Below are positions 41,523 through 51,024 of a stretch of 64,000 nt of DNA, one piece after another. Source of the DNA: Yamadazyma tenuis. Taxonomy: Eukaryota > Ascomycota > Pichiomycetes > Serinales > Debaryomycetaceae. The notes under the pieces are model-generated. The model was not told the origin of the DNA. It did no database searches and saw only the letters and a list, made by a program, of their open reading frames with translations. The DNA is taken from assembly GCF_029203305.1 (NCBI RefSeq), contig NC_089463.1, positions 186,001 through 250,000 on the forward strand, read 5' to 3'. The position numbers were made by a program, and so were the translations under genes. How positions within the stretch are numbered: the stretch's first letter is position 1; every line of letters begins with the position of its first letter.

Positions 41523-41855
41523 ATGAAATCTTCAGTTTTTATTGCTATTGCATTCACTACTTTATCCGTTAACGCCCAGAACTTGGCTATCAGAGCTGCT
41601 TCTAGTGGTTCAGTTAATGCTTCTGCCTCTGAGGATTCTGCCTCTGAGGGTTCTGCTTCTGCTAGAACTTCTGGTTCCGCCAGATCTTCTGGTTCCGCCA
41701 GATCATCTGGCTCAGCTGCCAGAGCCTCTGATTCTTCCCTGTCGGGAGGCTCGTCGTCTTCTCGTGAAAGTTCTTCCCACGGTGGGGTAGATTCTGTTAC
41801 TGCTGGTTATGGTTTGTCCCTTGCCGCTGTGTTGGCCGGCTCATTGTTGATTTAG
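41523..41855 (+). CDS. small Ser/Ala-rich GPI-anchored cell-wall-type protein
   Basis: A 110-residue protein with a signal peptide (MKSSVFIAIAFTTLSVNA), a Ser/Ala/Gly-rich body with charged residues, and a C-terminal hydrophobic tail (YGLSLAAVLAGSLLI) preceded by a small-residue region, the pattern for GPI attachment. Two 18-bp repeats at about 41669-41705 encode SGSARS units. One CTG lies inside a Ser run (DSS-CTG-SGGSSSS), where serine decoding makes a continuous Ser block. It would sit on the cell surface or wall; its role is unknown. Confidence 0.75.
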   Translation: MKSSVFIAIAFTTLSVNAQNLAIRAASSGSVNASASEDSASEGSASARTSGSARSSGSARSSGSAARASDSSLSGGSSSSRESSSHGGVDSVTAGYGLSLAAVLAGSLLI

Positions 41856-42578
41856 ATGTAGTCCATAGACCAATGTACAATGTTGCAATTTGGCTGCGAA
41901 AAAGTAGAGTGGAGGTGAGTTGGCACAGACACACAAGTGGGCACAATAGTTTGTGCTGTGGGTTCAGTGGTGACTTCAACTGCTTGTTTGATTATACTCC
42001 TTGCTAGGCAATCGCTCGTCTCCACCCGTGAACAACACGTTTGACAAGGGTTTGTGACTCGTTAATCCTCTAATGGCAGGGACAACGCTTCTGAAGCGGG
42101 TAGACTCTGAATTATTTAGGGAAAATAGAGCCGTATAATGTCAGAACTCAACTGTCTTGACTAGTTTACACGTTCTCTCAGGAGAACAGTTGACGCTAAA
42201 ATTAATTACTTTTCCTATGTGCCCCAAATGTCGAAAATGTCGTGAAAGGTTTTCCAGTACCAGGTTTTGTACATGGCTGCTTCACGTATCTTTTCTGATT
42301 GTGACAAGGATATCAACTACGTGTATTCCTTGAATCGATCTCCGTATACCTCTATTTTACTGTGTCACTTCGAGGAACCTACTGCTGAACAAATAACAAA
42401 AGTCTCAGCAGCCTACAAACTCAGCTACAACTCAACCGTCAATCAATCTATACGATCTTTCTATAACAGTTGATATCCTCTCGAGTCTGGAAATTTCCGT
42501 GTCTTCAACCAACTTCGTTCACCTCAACCCTCAAGCCTCTAAGCATCAATTTTGCGCGAACAATAAAATCCACCACCC
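41856..42578. other. intergenic region with a weak 66-codon ORF
   Basis: About 720 bp. The only frame of note is 42273-42473 (+), 66 codons from an ATG (MAASRIFSDCDKDINYVYS), with no recognised family. It may be chance. The rest shows nothing that I can interpret. Confidence 0.35.
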
Positions 42579-43229
42579 ATGTTCAGAACATTCACTAGAA
42601 TCACTACACCCGTGGTGGCCGGAGTGGTTGCGTTCGGCGTATTCCCCTTCAGAAAGAGCCAGTTTGATACCCACGAATCCAAAAGCAACCAGCAGATCCT
42701 CGACACCATCAAACAGCTTCCTCTCTACAACTCCCTCGTACAAGACCCAACCTTCACCCTACAAGATCCCCGAAAACAGTTCCCCAAACAACATCACCAG
42801 AACATGGTGACAGCTGGGATTCTTTATGGGAAGGACTTGTTCGAGGTTGACCCGGTGGTTTTCTCTAACGGAAAAGGTGATCTTTTTGCATTTAATTACC
42901 TTGGTGAAAAACTCACCAGTGAGGACGGACAAATCCATAACGGAGTTACGTCCACCATGCTCGATGAAGGATTATGCATGGCCGGATTTCCATTGTTGCC
43001 ATCCAAAAAAGGAGTGACTGCCAAGTTATCGATAAATTTCCAAAACCAGGCCCCTCCCAACTCAATAGTATTGTTGAAAGCACATGTGACTGAACAGAAG
43101 GGTAGAAAAGCGGTGGTAGAGGGGTCAATCGTAACTGTGGACCAGAAACCGGTAACAATAGCAACCGCAACCTGCATTGTGGTTGAGCCCAAATGGTTCA
43201 AGTATTTGTCGTGGCTCCTGTTCATTTAG
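42579..43229 (+). CDS. mitochondrial hotdog-fold thioesterase-like protein
   Basis: A 216-residue protein with an N-terminal Arg/Thr segment and hydrophobic stretch (TRITTPVVAGVVAFGVFPF), consistent with mitochondrial targeting. A 4HBT-like hotdog domain at about residues 100-205 (HNGVTSTMLDEGLCMAGFPL, then GVTAKLSINFQNQAP) follows. Yeast relatives are the paralogous Fmp10 and Mrx3/YBL095W proteins, of unknown substrate. I cannot say which is the orthologue, so no symbol is given. Confidence 0.78.
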   Translation: MFRTFTRITTPVVAGVVAFGVFPFRKSQFDTHESKSNQQILDTIKQLPLYNSLVQDPTFTLQDPRKQFPKQHHQNMVTAGILYGKDLFEVDPVVFSNGKGDLFAFNYLGEKLTSEDGQIHNGVTSTMLDEGLCMAGFPLLPSKKGVTAKLSINFQNQAPPNSIVLLKAHVTEQKGRKAVVEGSIVTVDQKPVTIATATCIVVEPKWFKYLSWLLFI

Positions 43230-43337
43230 GGTTATTGGGTTGCTATTGGCCCCAAAGTTGCTTCTCGATGGGGGAATTTGGCAATATTGAAAAACATGCA
43301 TGTGACGAATAGTAAGGTGTTGCTGTGGGAGTAAGAG

Positions 43338-43345
43338 TATAAATA
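43338..43345 (+). promoter_or_regulatory. TATA box of HSP12
   Basis: TATAAATA lies 55-62 bp before the HSP12 start codon. No clear stress-response AGGGG was found within the 170-bp promoter. Confidence 0.5.
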
Positions 43346-43399
43346 GAGGTGGCTTTACGTACTAGTATTTTTCATACAACTAAAAAAGCAAAACTAATA

Positions 43400-43597
43400 A
43401 TGTCAGACATCGGTAGAAAGAATATTTCAGATAAAATTGAATCCAAGATCACCCCAGACTCCCAAAAATCGGGCTTCCAACAAGCCAAGGACAAGGTCAC
43501 CGACACGGCTGACGATGTGGTTGGTGGAAACACTGCCAGTGATGGCAAGTCCTGGACTCAACAAGCCAGTGACGCTGTTTTCGGAGAAAAGAAGTAA
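43400..43597 (+). CDS. HSP12: small heat-shock/hydrophilin protein Hsp12
   Basis: A 65-residue, very hydrophilic membrane-stabilising stress protein. The sequence MSDIGRKNISDKIESKITPD, the run QQAKDKVTDTADDV and the end AVFGEKK are diagnostic of the Hsp12/Wh11 family. The frame extends upstream to 43349, but the ATG at 43400 is the family start. Expression is expected to be strongly stress-induced. Confidence 0.95.
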   Translation: MSDIGRKNISDKIESKITPDSQKSGFQQAKDKVTDTADDVVGGNTASDGKSWTQQASDAVFGEKK

Positions 43598-43746
43598 ATA
43601 TTTATAGTGAATGAATAACTTTTGTCCCTAATTGTAGGCTGAAATTGAGCAAGTGTTTTTGCAAGAAGTGTTGGCCAATCTTCATTGCTATGGTGTTGCA
43701 CCGCAGCCATGAGGTATTGTGTGCATACACGACCATTTGCCCTCAA

Positions 43747-43752
43747 ACGCGT
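43747..43752. promoter_or_regulatory. MluI cell-cycle box upstream of thymidylate synthase
   Basis: A perfect ACGCGT lies 39 bp before the start codon. This is the classic MBF site, long known to control the thymidylate synthase gene of yeast at G1/S. Confidence 0.65.
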
Positions 43753-43790
43753 AGCGAGCCTATTTACGTCTCAGTCTCATTACACCAAAC

Positions 43791-44702
43791 ATGACAGTAA
43801 AGGCAAATAATGCTGAACAAGCGTACTTGGACTTGTGTAGAAGGATTATAAACGAAGGTGAACACCGGCCAGATAGAACTGGTACCGGTACCAAGTCGCT
43901 TTTTGCTCCTCCACAATTGAGGTTCGATTTGGCTAACGATACTTTCCCATTGTTAACCACCAAGAAAGTATTCACAAAAGGTATCATCCACGAATTGTTA
44001 TGGTTTATTGCCGGGTGCACTGATGGTAAGAAGTTGTCGGACTTGGGAGTCAAGATCTGGGAAGGAAACGGCTCAAGAGAATACTTGGACTCTTTAGGGT
44101 TGACTCAACGCAGAGAAGGTGATTTAGGACCCGTGTATGGTTTCCAGTGGAGACACTTTGGTGCCACATACACCGACTGTGATGCCGACTACACGGGCCA
44201 GGGGATTGACCAATTACAAGAAATCATCAAACGGTTAAAAACCAATCCTTACGACAGAAGAATCATCATGTCTGCTTGGAATCCGTCCGATTTTAGTAAG
44301 ATGGCCTTGCCTCCATGCCACGTCTTCTGCCAGTTTTACGTCAATTTCCCCCAAGGTGGCAAGCCCAAATTGTCGTGTTTGATGTACCAGCGCTCGTGTG
44401 ACATGGGTTTGGGAGTTCCTTTCAATATCGCTTCTTATGCTCTCATGACCAAGATGATTGCACATGTGGTAGATATGGACTGTGGAGAGTTCATACACAC
44501 CATGGGAGATTGTCACGTCTACCTCGATCATGTGGATGCTTTGAAGGAGCAGATGGAGAGGACTCCAAGAGACTTTCCCAAATTGGTGATTAAGTCGGAC
44601 AGAAAAGATGAGATCAAATCGATAGATGACTTCAGGTACGAGGACTTTGAAATCACCGACTACAAGCCATATCCGCCTATTAAGATGAAGATGAGTGTTT
44701 GA
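43791..44702 (+). CDS. CDC21: thymidylate synthase
   Basis: Converts dUMP and methylene-tetrahydrofolate to dTMP and dihydrofolate. The 303-residue length is standard. It shows [13 protein letters not shown], the nucleophile Cys176 in [12 protein letters not shown], the [20 protein letters not shown] substrate-binding segment (read as two halves, residues about 192-211) and [10 protein letters not shown]. It contains no CTG codon. It converges with SGO1, 30 bp away. Confidence 0.98.
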   Translation: MTVKANNAEQAYLDLCRRIINEGEHRPDRTGTGTKSLFAPPQLRFDLANDTFPLLTTKKVFTKGIIHELLWFIAGCTDGKKLSDLGVKIWEGNGSREYLDSLGLTQRREGDLGPVYGFQWRHFGATYTDCDADYTGQGIDQLQEIIKRLKTNPYDRRIIMSAWNPSDFSKMALPPCHVFCQFYVNFPQGGKPKLSCLMYQRSCDMGLGVPFNIASYALMTKMIAHVVDMDCGEFIHTMGDCHVYLDHVDALKEQMERTPRDFPKLVIKSDRKDEIKSIDDFRYEDFEITDYKPYPPIKMKMSV

Positions 44703-44732
44703 TGTGAGGTGGAGTTTGAAACATTATGTACA

Positions 44733-45806
44733 TTAGTTATTGATGGTATATCTTCGACTAGTTCTCTTGGCGCCATCAGTAAAATCGTCGACTGAAATAT
44801 CATCGTTTTTCTTCGACTGGACCTTGTGAGGCAAGTTCGGTTTATTGGAATCAACTCTACTCATGGGGGTTCTGTGTTTCTCTTTCTTCACACATGTGTA
44901 GTAGTCGTCGGTAACAGCATCCACAAAATGCGCAGACTCGCGTCTCATTTTCTTCCCAAGAGACGGTTCTTTGTAGTCCACTGGTTTTCTGTGTCTCGAA
45001 GACCGTTTGGGGACCTCCTGGCTGAGAAACGGCATCGACATCCTAGATCTCCCAGACTTCGTGATCCTGGAAACAGGTTCTTGCAGAGCAGCTTTGACAG
45101 TAGGTTCCTCCAAAGAAGACATGGTGTGTCTTTTTGCAGACTCAAAGTTAAGCTTTTGTGGAACCCTCTTTCTGTTGACCGTTGGAGAAGGAGACGACAT
45201 GTCGCTTTCCAGAGTCGCTGGAGGCGTTCTGTTTTCTTTATCTTCTTGTGGCAATGCTTCTGTGATCTCCACTCTGTCTTCAGCTTCCTTTTCCACCTCT
45301 GGAGTCACATCTTCAAAGATCTTGATGGGCCTGCCAATACTCCGTCTTCTGGGTCCGGGTCCCAAACTGTATCTTCTCAACCGAACTGTACTTTTTGCGG
45401 GTTCCTCTGCCACTTCACCTAGCCGAGGTCTTTTGTGAGTGCTAAGTCCCTCGCGTTCTCTGAAAGTTTGAATGCAGTGGTATATGTCATTGATCTTCTC
45501 AGTGAGCGCTGATTCTAATAGATCCAATTTGGCTTCCAACTGAAGCTTCACATCCAATTCGGTCTTGTTAGCTCGTAACAGCACATTTTCGTTAATTAGG
45601 TCCGCCACACGCTTCTCCATTTGCAAAAGTTTGGTAGTCATTATTTCGTTATTTCTCGTTAAAGTCTTATTTTGAAGCACATACTTCTCGGTATTTATGT
45701 CTTCCTTTTCGGTGGTCGCTTGAAAGCTATTCTCCCGTTCCTTTTCCCTGGTCTTTTCCTGGGCAAGGTGCACAAAAGATAAAGAACTTGAAGATGGCCT
45801 GGCCAT
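44733..45806 (-). CDS. SGO1: shugoshin Sgo1
   Basis: Shugoshin protects centromeric cohesin, recruits PP2A-Rts1 and senses kinetochore tension. The 357-residue protein has an N-terminal coiled coil (about residues 30-105; QNKTLTRNNEIMTTKLLQME) and a C-terminal basic SGO motif (SSRHRKPVDYKEPSLGKKMR). The middle is Ser/Pro-rich and poorly conserved, as usual. The frame reaches 45866 upstream, but the ATG at 45806 opens the family-like MARPSSSSLSF. It is divergent from DAD2 on a 71-bp promoter. Confidence 0.85.
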   Translation of the reverse strand: MARPSSSSLSFVHLAQEKTREKERENSFQATTEKEDINTEKYVLQNKTLTRNNEIMTTKLLQMEKRVADLINENVLLRANKTELDVKLQLEAKLDLLESALTEKINDIYHCIQTFREREGLSTHKRPRLGEVAEEPAKSTVRLRRYSLGPGPRRRSIGRPIKIFEDVTPEVEKEAEDRVEITEALPQEDKENRTPPATLESDMSSPSPTVNRKRVPQKLNFESAKRHTMSSLEEPTVKAALQEPVSRITKSGRSRMSMPFLSQEVPKRSSRHRKPVDYKEPSLGKKMRRESAHFVDAVTDDYYTCVKKEKHRTPMSRVDSNKPNLPHKVQSKKNDDISVDDFTDGAKRTSRRYTINN

Positions 45807-45877
45807 AACTACAAAGTGAAATCTTTTGTTTACAAATCGAAAAGCGATCGCGAATTTTCTTTGCACTCACCACAACC
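45807..45877. promoter_or_regulatory. 71-bp shared promoter of SGO1 and DAD2
   Basis: Both start codons flank this short spacer. It contains the palindrome GCGATCGC (45844-45851) overlapping a CGCGAA core that resembles an MBF/SBF-type site. Regulation by it is inference. Confidence 0.4.
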
Positions 45878-46237
45878 ATGCAAAAGTCAGGGCAGATATA
45901 CCAGAAAATAGACGAGAAACGAGCAGAGTTGGCGAGCTTGACGGAAATAAAGGACTATACAGAAAGGTTGACGTCACAGCTCGAAGTTTTGGAGACAAAA
46001 CTCGAGGAAATGGTCGATGGGGCCGAAAGTGTCAACCTCGTGTTATCCACATGGCAGAATGTTGTTAGATCCATTTCATTAGCTTCGCTTGGCTTGTACA
46101 AATACTCACAGAATGACTACGAGAGCCTGACGCCGTTGCCAGAAGGATTGTTGAGAATCAAGGTCATACCCGAAGGAGAAGACGACGTTGATGTTGATGA
46201 AGTCAATGCTGATGCTACTGATACGAGAGATGTTTAA
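45878..46237 (+). CDS. DAD2: DASH/DAM1 complex subunit Dad2
   Basis: A subunit of the DASH ring that couples kinetochores to microtubule ends. The 119-residue protein has a coiled-coil N-terminal half (IDEKRAELASLTEIKDYTE) and the Dad2 signature NLVLSTWQNVVRSISLASLG, followed by PLPEGLLRIKV and an acidic tail. It is divergent from SGO1 and converges with NUP133, 36 bp away. Confidence 0.93.
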   Translation: MQKSGQIYQKIDEKRAELASLTEIKDYTERLTSQLEVLETKLEEMVDGAESVNLVLSTWQNVVRSISLASLGLYKYSQNDYESLTPLPEGLLRIKVIPEGEDDVDVDEVNADATDTRDV

Positions 46238-46273
46238 TGGGTGGAAATAGTTTATATACGTGTATTATAGCTT

Positions 46274-49200
46274 CTATATGTTCAAATCGGTTTCGGTTTT
46301 AATAGAATGAATCCAGTTAAGTATATTATACTTTTTGGCGTAGCCAACAGATTTGTGGAAGAAACTATTATCCAACTCGAACAACAAAACATTGTCTTGG
46401 TTGAACTTGGGCTCCTCCTCCTTCAACATTTGTTCCAAGATATGGATTTCTTTGTCATGAATAGATAGCACCGTTTTGAAAAGAACCAGGCTCTTGAGCT
46501 TTCTCGTGACAAACGCATCTGTCTTTTCAGAGGTGCTATTCAACTCGCTCCAGTCTTCTGTGATCGATAATAATCTACACCAGATTTTCTTTGTCTCGAG
46601 CTTGTAAGTGGCTTCATCTGGCAACAAGGACGCCACTCGAAACGCGTTGGAGAACCCATTGTTGAATTTTGACGAAGGCCTTACAAACGTCAAGTAGTCT
46701 ATCAACACCGATTCTCCGAGAGTTTTGTTATTAATGAAGTCTGGAAATGTGTGTTGAAAGATACCTTGAGCTGCACTTTGGTCAAGAGCATTGTTGACAA
46801 ACTTGAGGAACATCTTCAACTTGAGGTCTTCATCACCCTGGGATTTTATCACAGCTTCGTTCACATACTGGAATAAAGACCGCTGGATTCTGATAAGGAT
46901 TAGCTTCGTTTCAATTCTAAACAATGTAGAATCAACGTCCATCTTACCAGCGGTCTCGGAAGCCATAGCACTCAACTTGGCCAAAGAATACTTCAACTCT
47001 TGATTGTTCTGAGATTCGCTACCATTGATCTCTGCCGACCTCAACAAATATCTTGAAGCATCGGCATACTCGCCATCTAGTAGCTTTCTGATCCAGGCGA
47101 CATTAGAAGCCATGTCGTATTTGCTCTCCAAATATTGATCCAATAAGTGCTTATATCTGGGGAATCCCGTCAAAAATATTTGAATCTTATCGTTTTTGAT
47201 GTAGTAATCAAACAAGGCGCTAGCAAAACTGTATTGGTATCTCTCAAAGTAAACGTAGTACTTGGTCAACATCATTTGGTACTCCGCGCTGTCAAGACCG
47301 TATATTTCAGCAGTCTTTTCCCGCTCTTCCTCGATAATCGATGCAAGGGAGGTGAAATTTTGATACTTCTCCACCATCTCTATGGCATCTTCGCCCAAAT
47401 TGTTGGATAATAGGCATTGGATCCATTTCACTTTGTTCTTGTTGTACCATTTCACGTATTTGGTTAAGCTTTCGTTGGATTCTTCTTTCATGTAGTCGAT
47501 GGCTTCATTGATGAAATAATGCAATGCATTGCACAACTGACTGATATTGCCTCTCACGTCGATAGGATTCGTGAAAGCAATACTATCATTACAATAGTTT
47601 GTGTCGAAGAACTTCTCAATGTCCAATAGCAAGTCAGTGTCGAAGATCCAAGATTTCCGACTGGCTATGTCCTGTGCGTACTTGATCTCATTGACCATGA
47701 TCGATTCGTATAGTACCTTGGTTATCAAGTTCAATAGAAAATCTGCCGACACATCAGCTTTTATCGACGCAGTCAAGAAATCTGTGAATACCAAGTTGAT
47801 CGAATCAGTCTTATTGTTGAAGTAACGTCTCATTCCATCATCACTAGAACCTAAAGTCGGTTCGTGTTTTAAAACCACTTCCTTTAGTAATTTCCTCAAC
47901 TTGACCGCACGTTCACTACCTGAGTCTACCAGGCCCCAAACGTGTTGAGAAGTTTGAGTTTTCTCCAATTCATAGATGATATTAATTTTGATGTGTTCCC
48001 CCAATAACGGAAAATTTGCATTACAGTACTCAATCAAGTTGATCAATAATTTTGCCTTGTTCTCTAACAACGAGCTTATGGTGGGAGAAAACTTCGGAAG
48101 ATATTGGGAGTTGGAGCCCATTATTTCTTGAATGATTTGGGATACAGCTTCGTCAATGGTCTCCTGGGAAAACTTTCCTGTTAAGTTGAAGTCAATGGAA
48201 GAGTCTTTAGAATAGAATATGGCCTGTTCTATGTGAGATTTGACCAAATTGACGGGTTTTAAGGAGTCCCCAGTTGATCCTTGTGAAAATTTTTCGATTC
48301 TAAGAACTCCAGAGGATTCTGTCAACAAAATCAATGCCAGATTTGAATCAGTTGACTGATTTTCATATCCATACCCTATGACATCCACAGAATCCTTTAG
48401 CTTAATGATATCTTCCCATCTAGGTTTATAGTACAGAACGGTTCCTTTCTGCAGAATATAAGAGTAATCTAACTCCGTCAAGATCAAGGAATTCTTGAGT
48501 AGAATAAATGCTGTAGTTTGAGGGTAAGGAACAAAGAGCTTAGGAGGTATGTCGCCGATGCTCCCATCGAAACGGTTAGTCCTGTGAGATCCGTAGACCA
48601 ATACACCACTCTTATTTATCTTTGCAGTTATCAAAACCAAATTGTTTAGGTCGTTGTCTGATTTTTTGAATTGGTCTGTGATGAGACATAAGATCAAATA
48701 AGTATCTTCCACCGAAATGTTGTTGATTCTCCAGGTATCGAGATATTGAATGTTTTGCGTAGCGAGCTTGTTAAAGCCATCGATATTGCTTTCCACGTAC
48801 GTATTCATGTTGTGCGTAAATGAAAGGGACCAGTCTATGAATGGGTGACCTGAAGTCGAAGATAGCTGGACCGTTATAAGGTGGAATAAACCCGACTTCT
48901 CTTGTATGACGATTTGTTGTTGTGTACCAGCATTGTTCAAGTTTCCCGATCTTGTACACACTATGTCGTCGTTTATATCGTCCCTCTTGAAGAATCGAGA
49001 TAAGAAGTTGGATGCGGGCTTTATCACAGAAACCAAAGACAAGGCCGGTTTATTTTTGCGGTCTCGGAGGTTTACAAGCAACACTCTTTTCCATGAGGTG
49101 ACGATGATGATTCCTGCCGGCTCTACGTTCTCGGCTAAAGTAATAAACTCACCTCTCTCGGATTCGATTGGAAGAGATATCTCCAAATCCTTATTTCCTA

Positions 49201-49660
49201 TCAACCCCAATGCTGGTGAATGCTGTACACTTTCGAAGAACTTCAAAACCCTGGATGACGAGTTGATGATGACGATTCCGGGGTCTTTAGAACTCCCGCT
49301 AGAAGGGTTGGTTAAGATTGCCAATGGTAATATACCTTGAGCATCTTCTATGGGGAACTCGATGGTCAATGGGGATGAGTCGGTCGACTTGTAACACCAG
49401 ACATATATACCTTCTTTTGAAACCACTACAGAGTAGCTGGAAGTACCATCGGCGTATCCATTAAGAACTGTGTCTGGTTTTCTCGATAATACGTTTGGCA
49501 ACGCAGGAAGTCTTGATATGCAATAGTAGTTGGTTTTGGTCAATTCATATATTTGTGACGTTGTGTTTACAAAGCCTGGATCGCCTGATTCAGGAGTGGC
49601 ACTCTTTTTAGTTTTACGAGCTTTCCTGGGCCTGAAAATAGATCTTTTATCCGTAGACAT
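46274..49660 (-). CDS. NUP133: nucleoporin Nup133
   Basis: A Y-complex (Nup84 complex) nucleoporin. The 1128-residue protein has a basic N-terminus (RPRKARKTKKSA), a predicted beta-propeller (about residues 50-480; NGYADGTSSYSVVVSKEGIY) and a C-terminal alpha-solenoid. Length and the N-terminal block match fungal Nup133. The frame extends to 49744, but MSTDKRSIFRPRKARK at 49660 is the better start. Confidence 0.88.
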   Translation of the reverse strand: MSTDKRSIFRPRKARKTKKSATPESGDPGFVNTTSQIYELTKTNYYCISRLPALPNVLSRKPDTVLNGYADGTSSYSVVVSKEGIYVWCYKSTDSSPLTIEFPIEDAQGILPLAILTNPSSGSSKDPGIVIINSSSRVLKFFESVQHSPALGLIGNKDLEISLPIESERGEFITLAENVEPAGIIIVTSWKRVLLVNLRDRKNKPALSLVSVIKPASNFLSRFFKRDDINDDIVCTRSGNLNNAGTQQQIVIQEKSGLFHLITVQLSSTSGHPFIDWSLSFTHNMNTYVESNIDGFNKLATQNIQYLDTWRINNISVEDTYLILCLITDQFKKSDNDLNNLVLITAKINKSGVLVYGSHRTNRFDGSIGDIPPKLFVPYPQTTAFILLKNSLILTELDYSYILQKGTVLYYKPRWEDIIKLKDSVDVIGYGYENQSTDSNLALILLTESSGVLRIEKFSQGSTGDSLKPVNLVKSHIEQAIFYSKDSSIDFNLTGKFSQETIDEAVSQIIQEIMGSNSQYLPKFSPTISSLLENKAKLLINLIEYCNANFPLLGEHIKINIIYELEKTQTSQHVWGLVDSGSERAVKLRKLLKEVVLKHEPTLGSSDDGMRRYFNNKTDSINLVFTDFLTASIKADVSADFLLNLITKVLYESIMVNEIKYAQDIASRKSWIFDTDLLLDIEKFFDTNYCNDSIAFTNPIDVRGNISQLCNALHYFINEAIDYMKEESNESLTKYVKWYNKNKVKWIQCLLSNNLGEDAIEMVEKYQNFTSLASIIEEEREKTAEIYGLDSAEYQMMLTKYYVYFERYQYSFASALFDYYIKNDKIQIFLTGFPRYKHLLDQYLESKYDMASNVAWIRKLLDGEYADASRYLLRSAEINGSESQNNQELKYSLAKLSAMASETAGKMDVDSTLFRIETKLILIRIQRSLFQYVNEAVIKSQGDEDLKLKMFLKFVNNALDQSAAQGIFQHTFPDFINNKTLGESVLIDYLTFVRPSSKFNNGFSNAFRVASLLPDEATYKLETKKIWCRLLSITEDWSELNSTSEKTDAFVTRKLKSLVLFKTVLSIHDKEIHILEQMLKEEEPKFNQDNVLLFELDNSFFHKSVGYAKKYNILNWIHSIKTETDLNI

Positions 49661-49854
49661 GTTGTAGTTCTTTATAAACAAAACTGTTGAAGTCGCAGCA
49701 AAAAACATGAAAAATTTCGAGGACCCGTCGCGAATACTGTCCAATGCAATATAAATTCACTATTAATGTACAAGTATCTACATACTCGGAGTGGCTAGGG
49801 GAGATATGGACACACATCTTTAAGTAGAGGTCATGAGGCATAAGTGGTCAACTT

Positions 49855-50889
49855 TCAAACTTTTTGTTTTTTGCTGGAAGGAGCTTCTTCGTCTTCATCA
49901 TCAGAGATGATGTCTTGAGCATCGTCATAAACCTCATCATCATCTTCATCATCGTATTCGATTTCGTCTCCTTCTTCGTCGTCTTCGTCGCTTGAAAGCT
50001 GGTCGTATTTCGACTTCAACCCCTTCATCTTTCTGGTCTGCAACTTACCTAAGTCTTGGTTACCAACATGGATTTGAGCAACCTTATCACCCATGAAATC
50101 AACCTTGACATTCTTCTTTTCTCTGGCTTGTAATTGTTTGGGTTTCTGGAACGCTTCCTTCTCCACTTCGGGGGCAGGGCTGGTTCTTCTTCCGATCTTG
50201 AAGTCGAATCTTGGTCCGATTTCCTCAAGCTCTATTCTGGGGAGTTTCTGTCCAGACTTGTAACTCTTCAATTTATACACTCTGAAATGGACCAAGGGCA
50301 AATTGGTGGAATTTGGGTCTTCTATTTCCCCGACAGATACAGAAATGACAAATTGTAAACCTGCCACGTCTTGTAAGTCTGTCTCTTCACCTCTGAAGAA
50401 ATCCATAAACAAAGACTTGACATGTTGAAGAGCAGGAACCGAGTCGAATGCTGGCCCGTTGAACACAAACATGGGCTTTAAGCCTACAGTGAATGTCAAT
50501 TTCTTGAAATCCTGTAACAATTTGTGGTTGTCTTGTATGGACAATTCAATCATGTCGTACACTTTGTGGTTGAAGAATCTTGAAAAAATCAAGGTGTTTG
50601 GTCTTTTCTTGTTGTGGCTTGACAAAACAATTAACGAAGTGTCGTTCTTTTCACTGAAGAATTCCAAGGTTGCAGGATCTTCAAAAGGTCTGACTTCGTT
50701 CTTCTTGGAGAATCTTTTGGCATGAGGTTTTTTGAAGGCCATCAAATCACACATGGCATCGTGTAAAAATTTGTTGCCGGTGGATCCAGGCACAAACAAA
50801 GCAGACTTGGTGTTTTCCACCAACTTTGACTCCTTCTTGGCCAAGGCTCTCTTCGAACGGGCGTTCTTAGGCTTGACAGTTCTAATCAT
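49855..50889 (-). CDS. RPF2: ribosome production factor Rpf2 (Brix domain)
   Basis: Rpf2, with Rrs1, brings the 5S RNP into pre-60S particles in the nucleolus. The 344-residue protein opens IRTVKPKNARSKRALAKKE and continues through a Brix domain (about 30-235; NKKRPNTLIFSRFFNHKVYD). It ends in an acidic stretch and a short basic tail (SSKKQKV). All blocks match the family. Confidence 0.96.
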   Translation of the reverse strand: MIRTVKPKNARSKRALAKKESKLVENTKSALFVPGSTGNKFLHDAMCDLMAFKKPHAKRFSKKNEVRPFEDPATLEFFSEKNDTSLIVLSSHNKKRPNTLIFSRFFNHKVYDMIELSIQDNHKLLQDFKKLTFTVGLKPMFVFNGPAFDSVPALQHVKSLFMDFFRGEETDLQDVAGLQFVISVSVGEIEDPNSTNLPLVHFRVYKLKSYKSGQKLPRIELEEIGPRFDFKIGRRTSPAPEVEKEAFQKPKQLQAREKKNVKVDFMGDKVAQIHVGNQDLGKLQTRKMKGLKSKYDQLSSDEDDEEGDEIEYDDEDDDEVYDDAQDIISDDEDEEAPSSKKQKV

Positions 50890-51024
50890 GTTACTTTTGG
50901 TATATTGACCGAGAAAAAATTATTCAATTGAGATGTGCGATGAGATGGGTGCGAAAAATTAGATTGGAATAAATATATTGGAATAAATATACTAATGCAT
51001 GATTCTATAAATGAGAATGGAATA

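Noticed and set aside
42273..42473. 66-codon ORF upstream of the hotdog gene
   Set aside because: ATG-initiated but no family, no clear promoter and a length expected by chance; mentioned only in the interval note.
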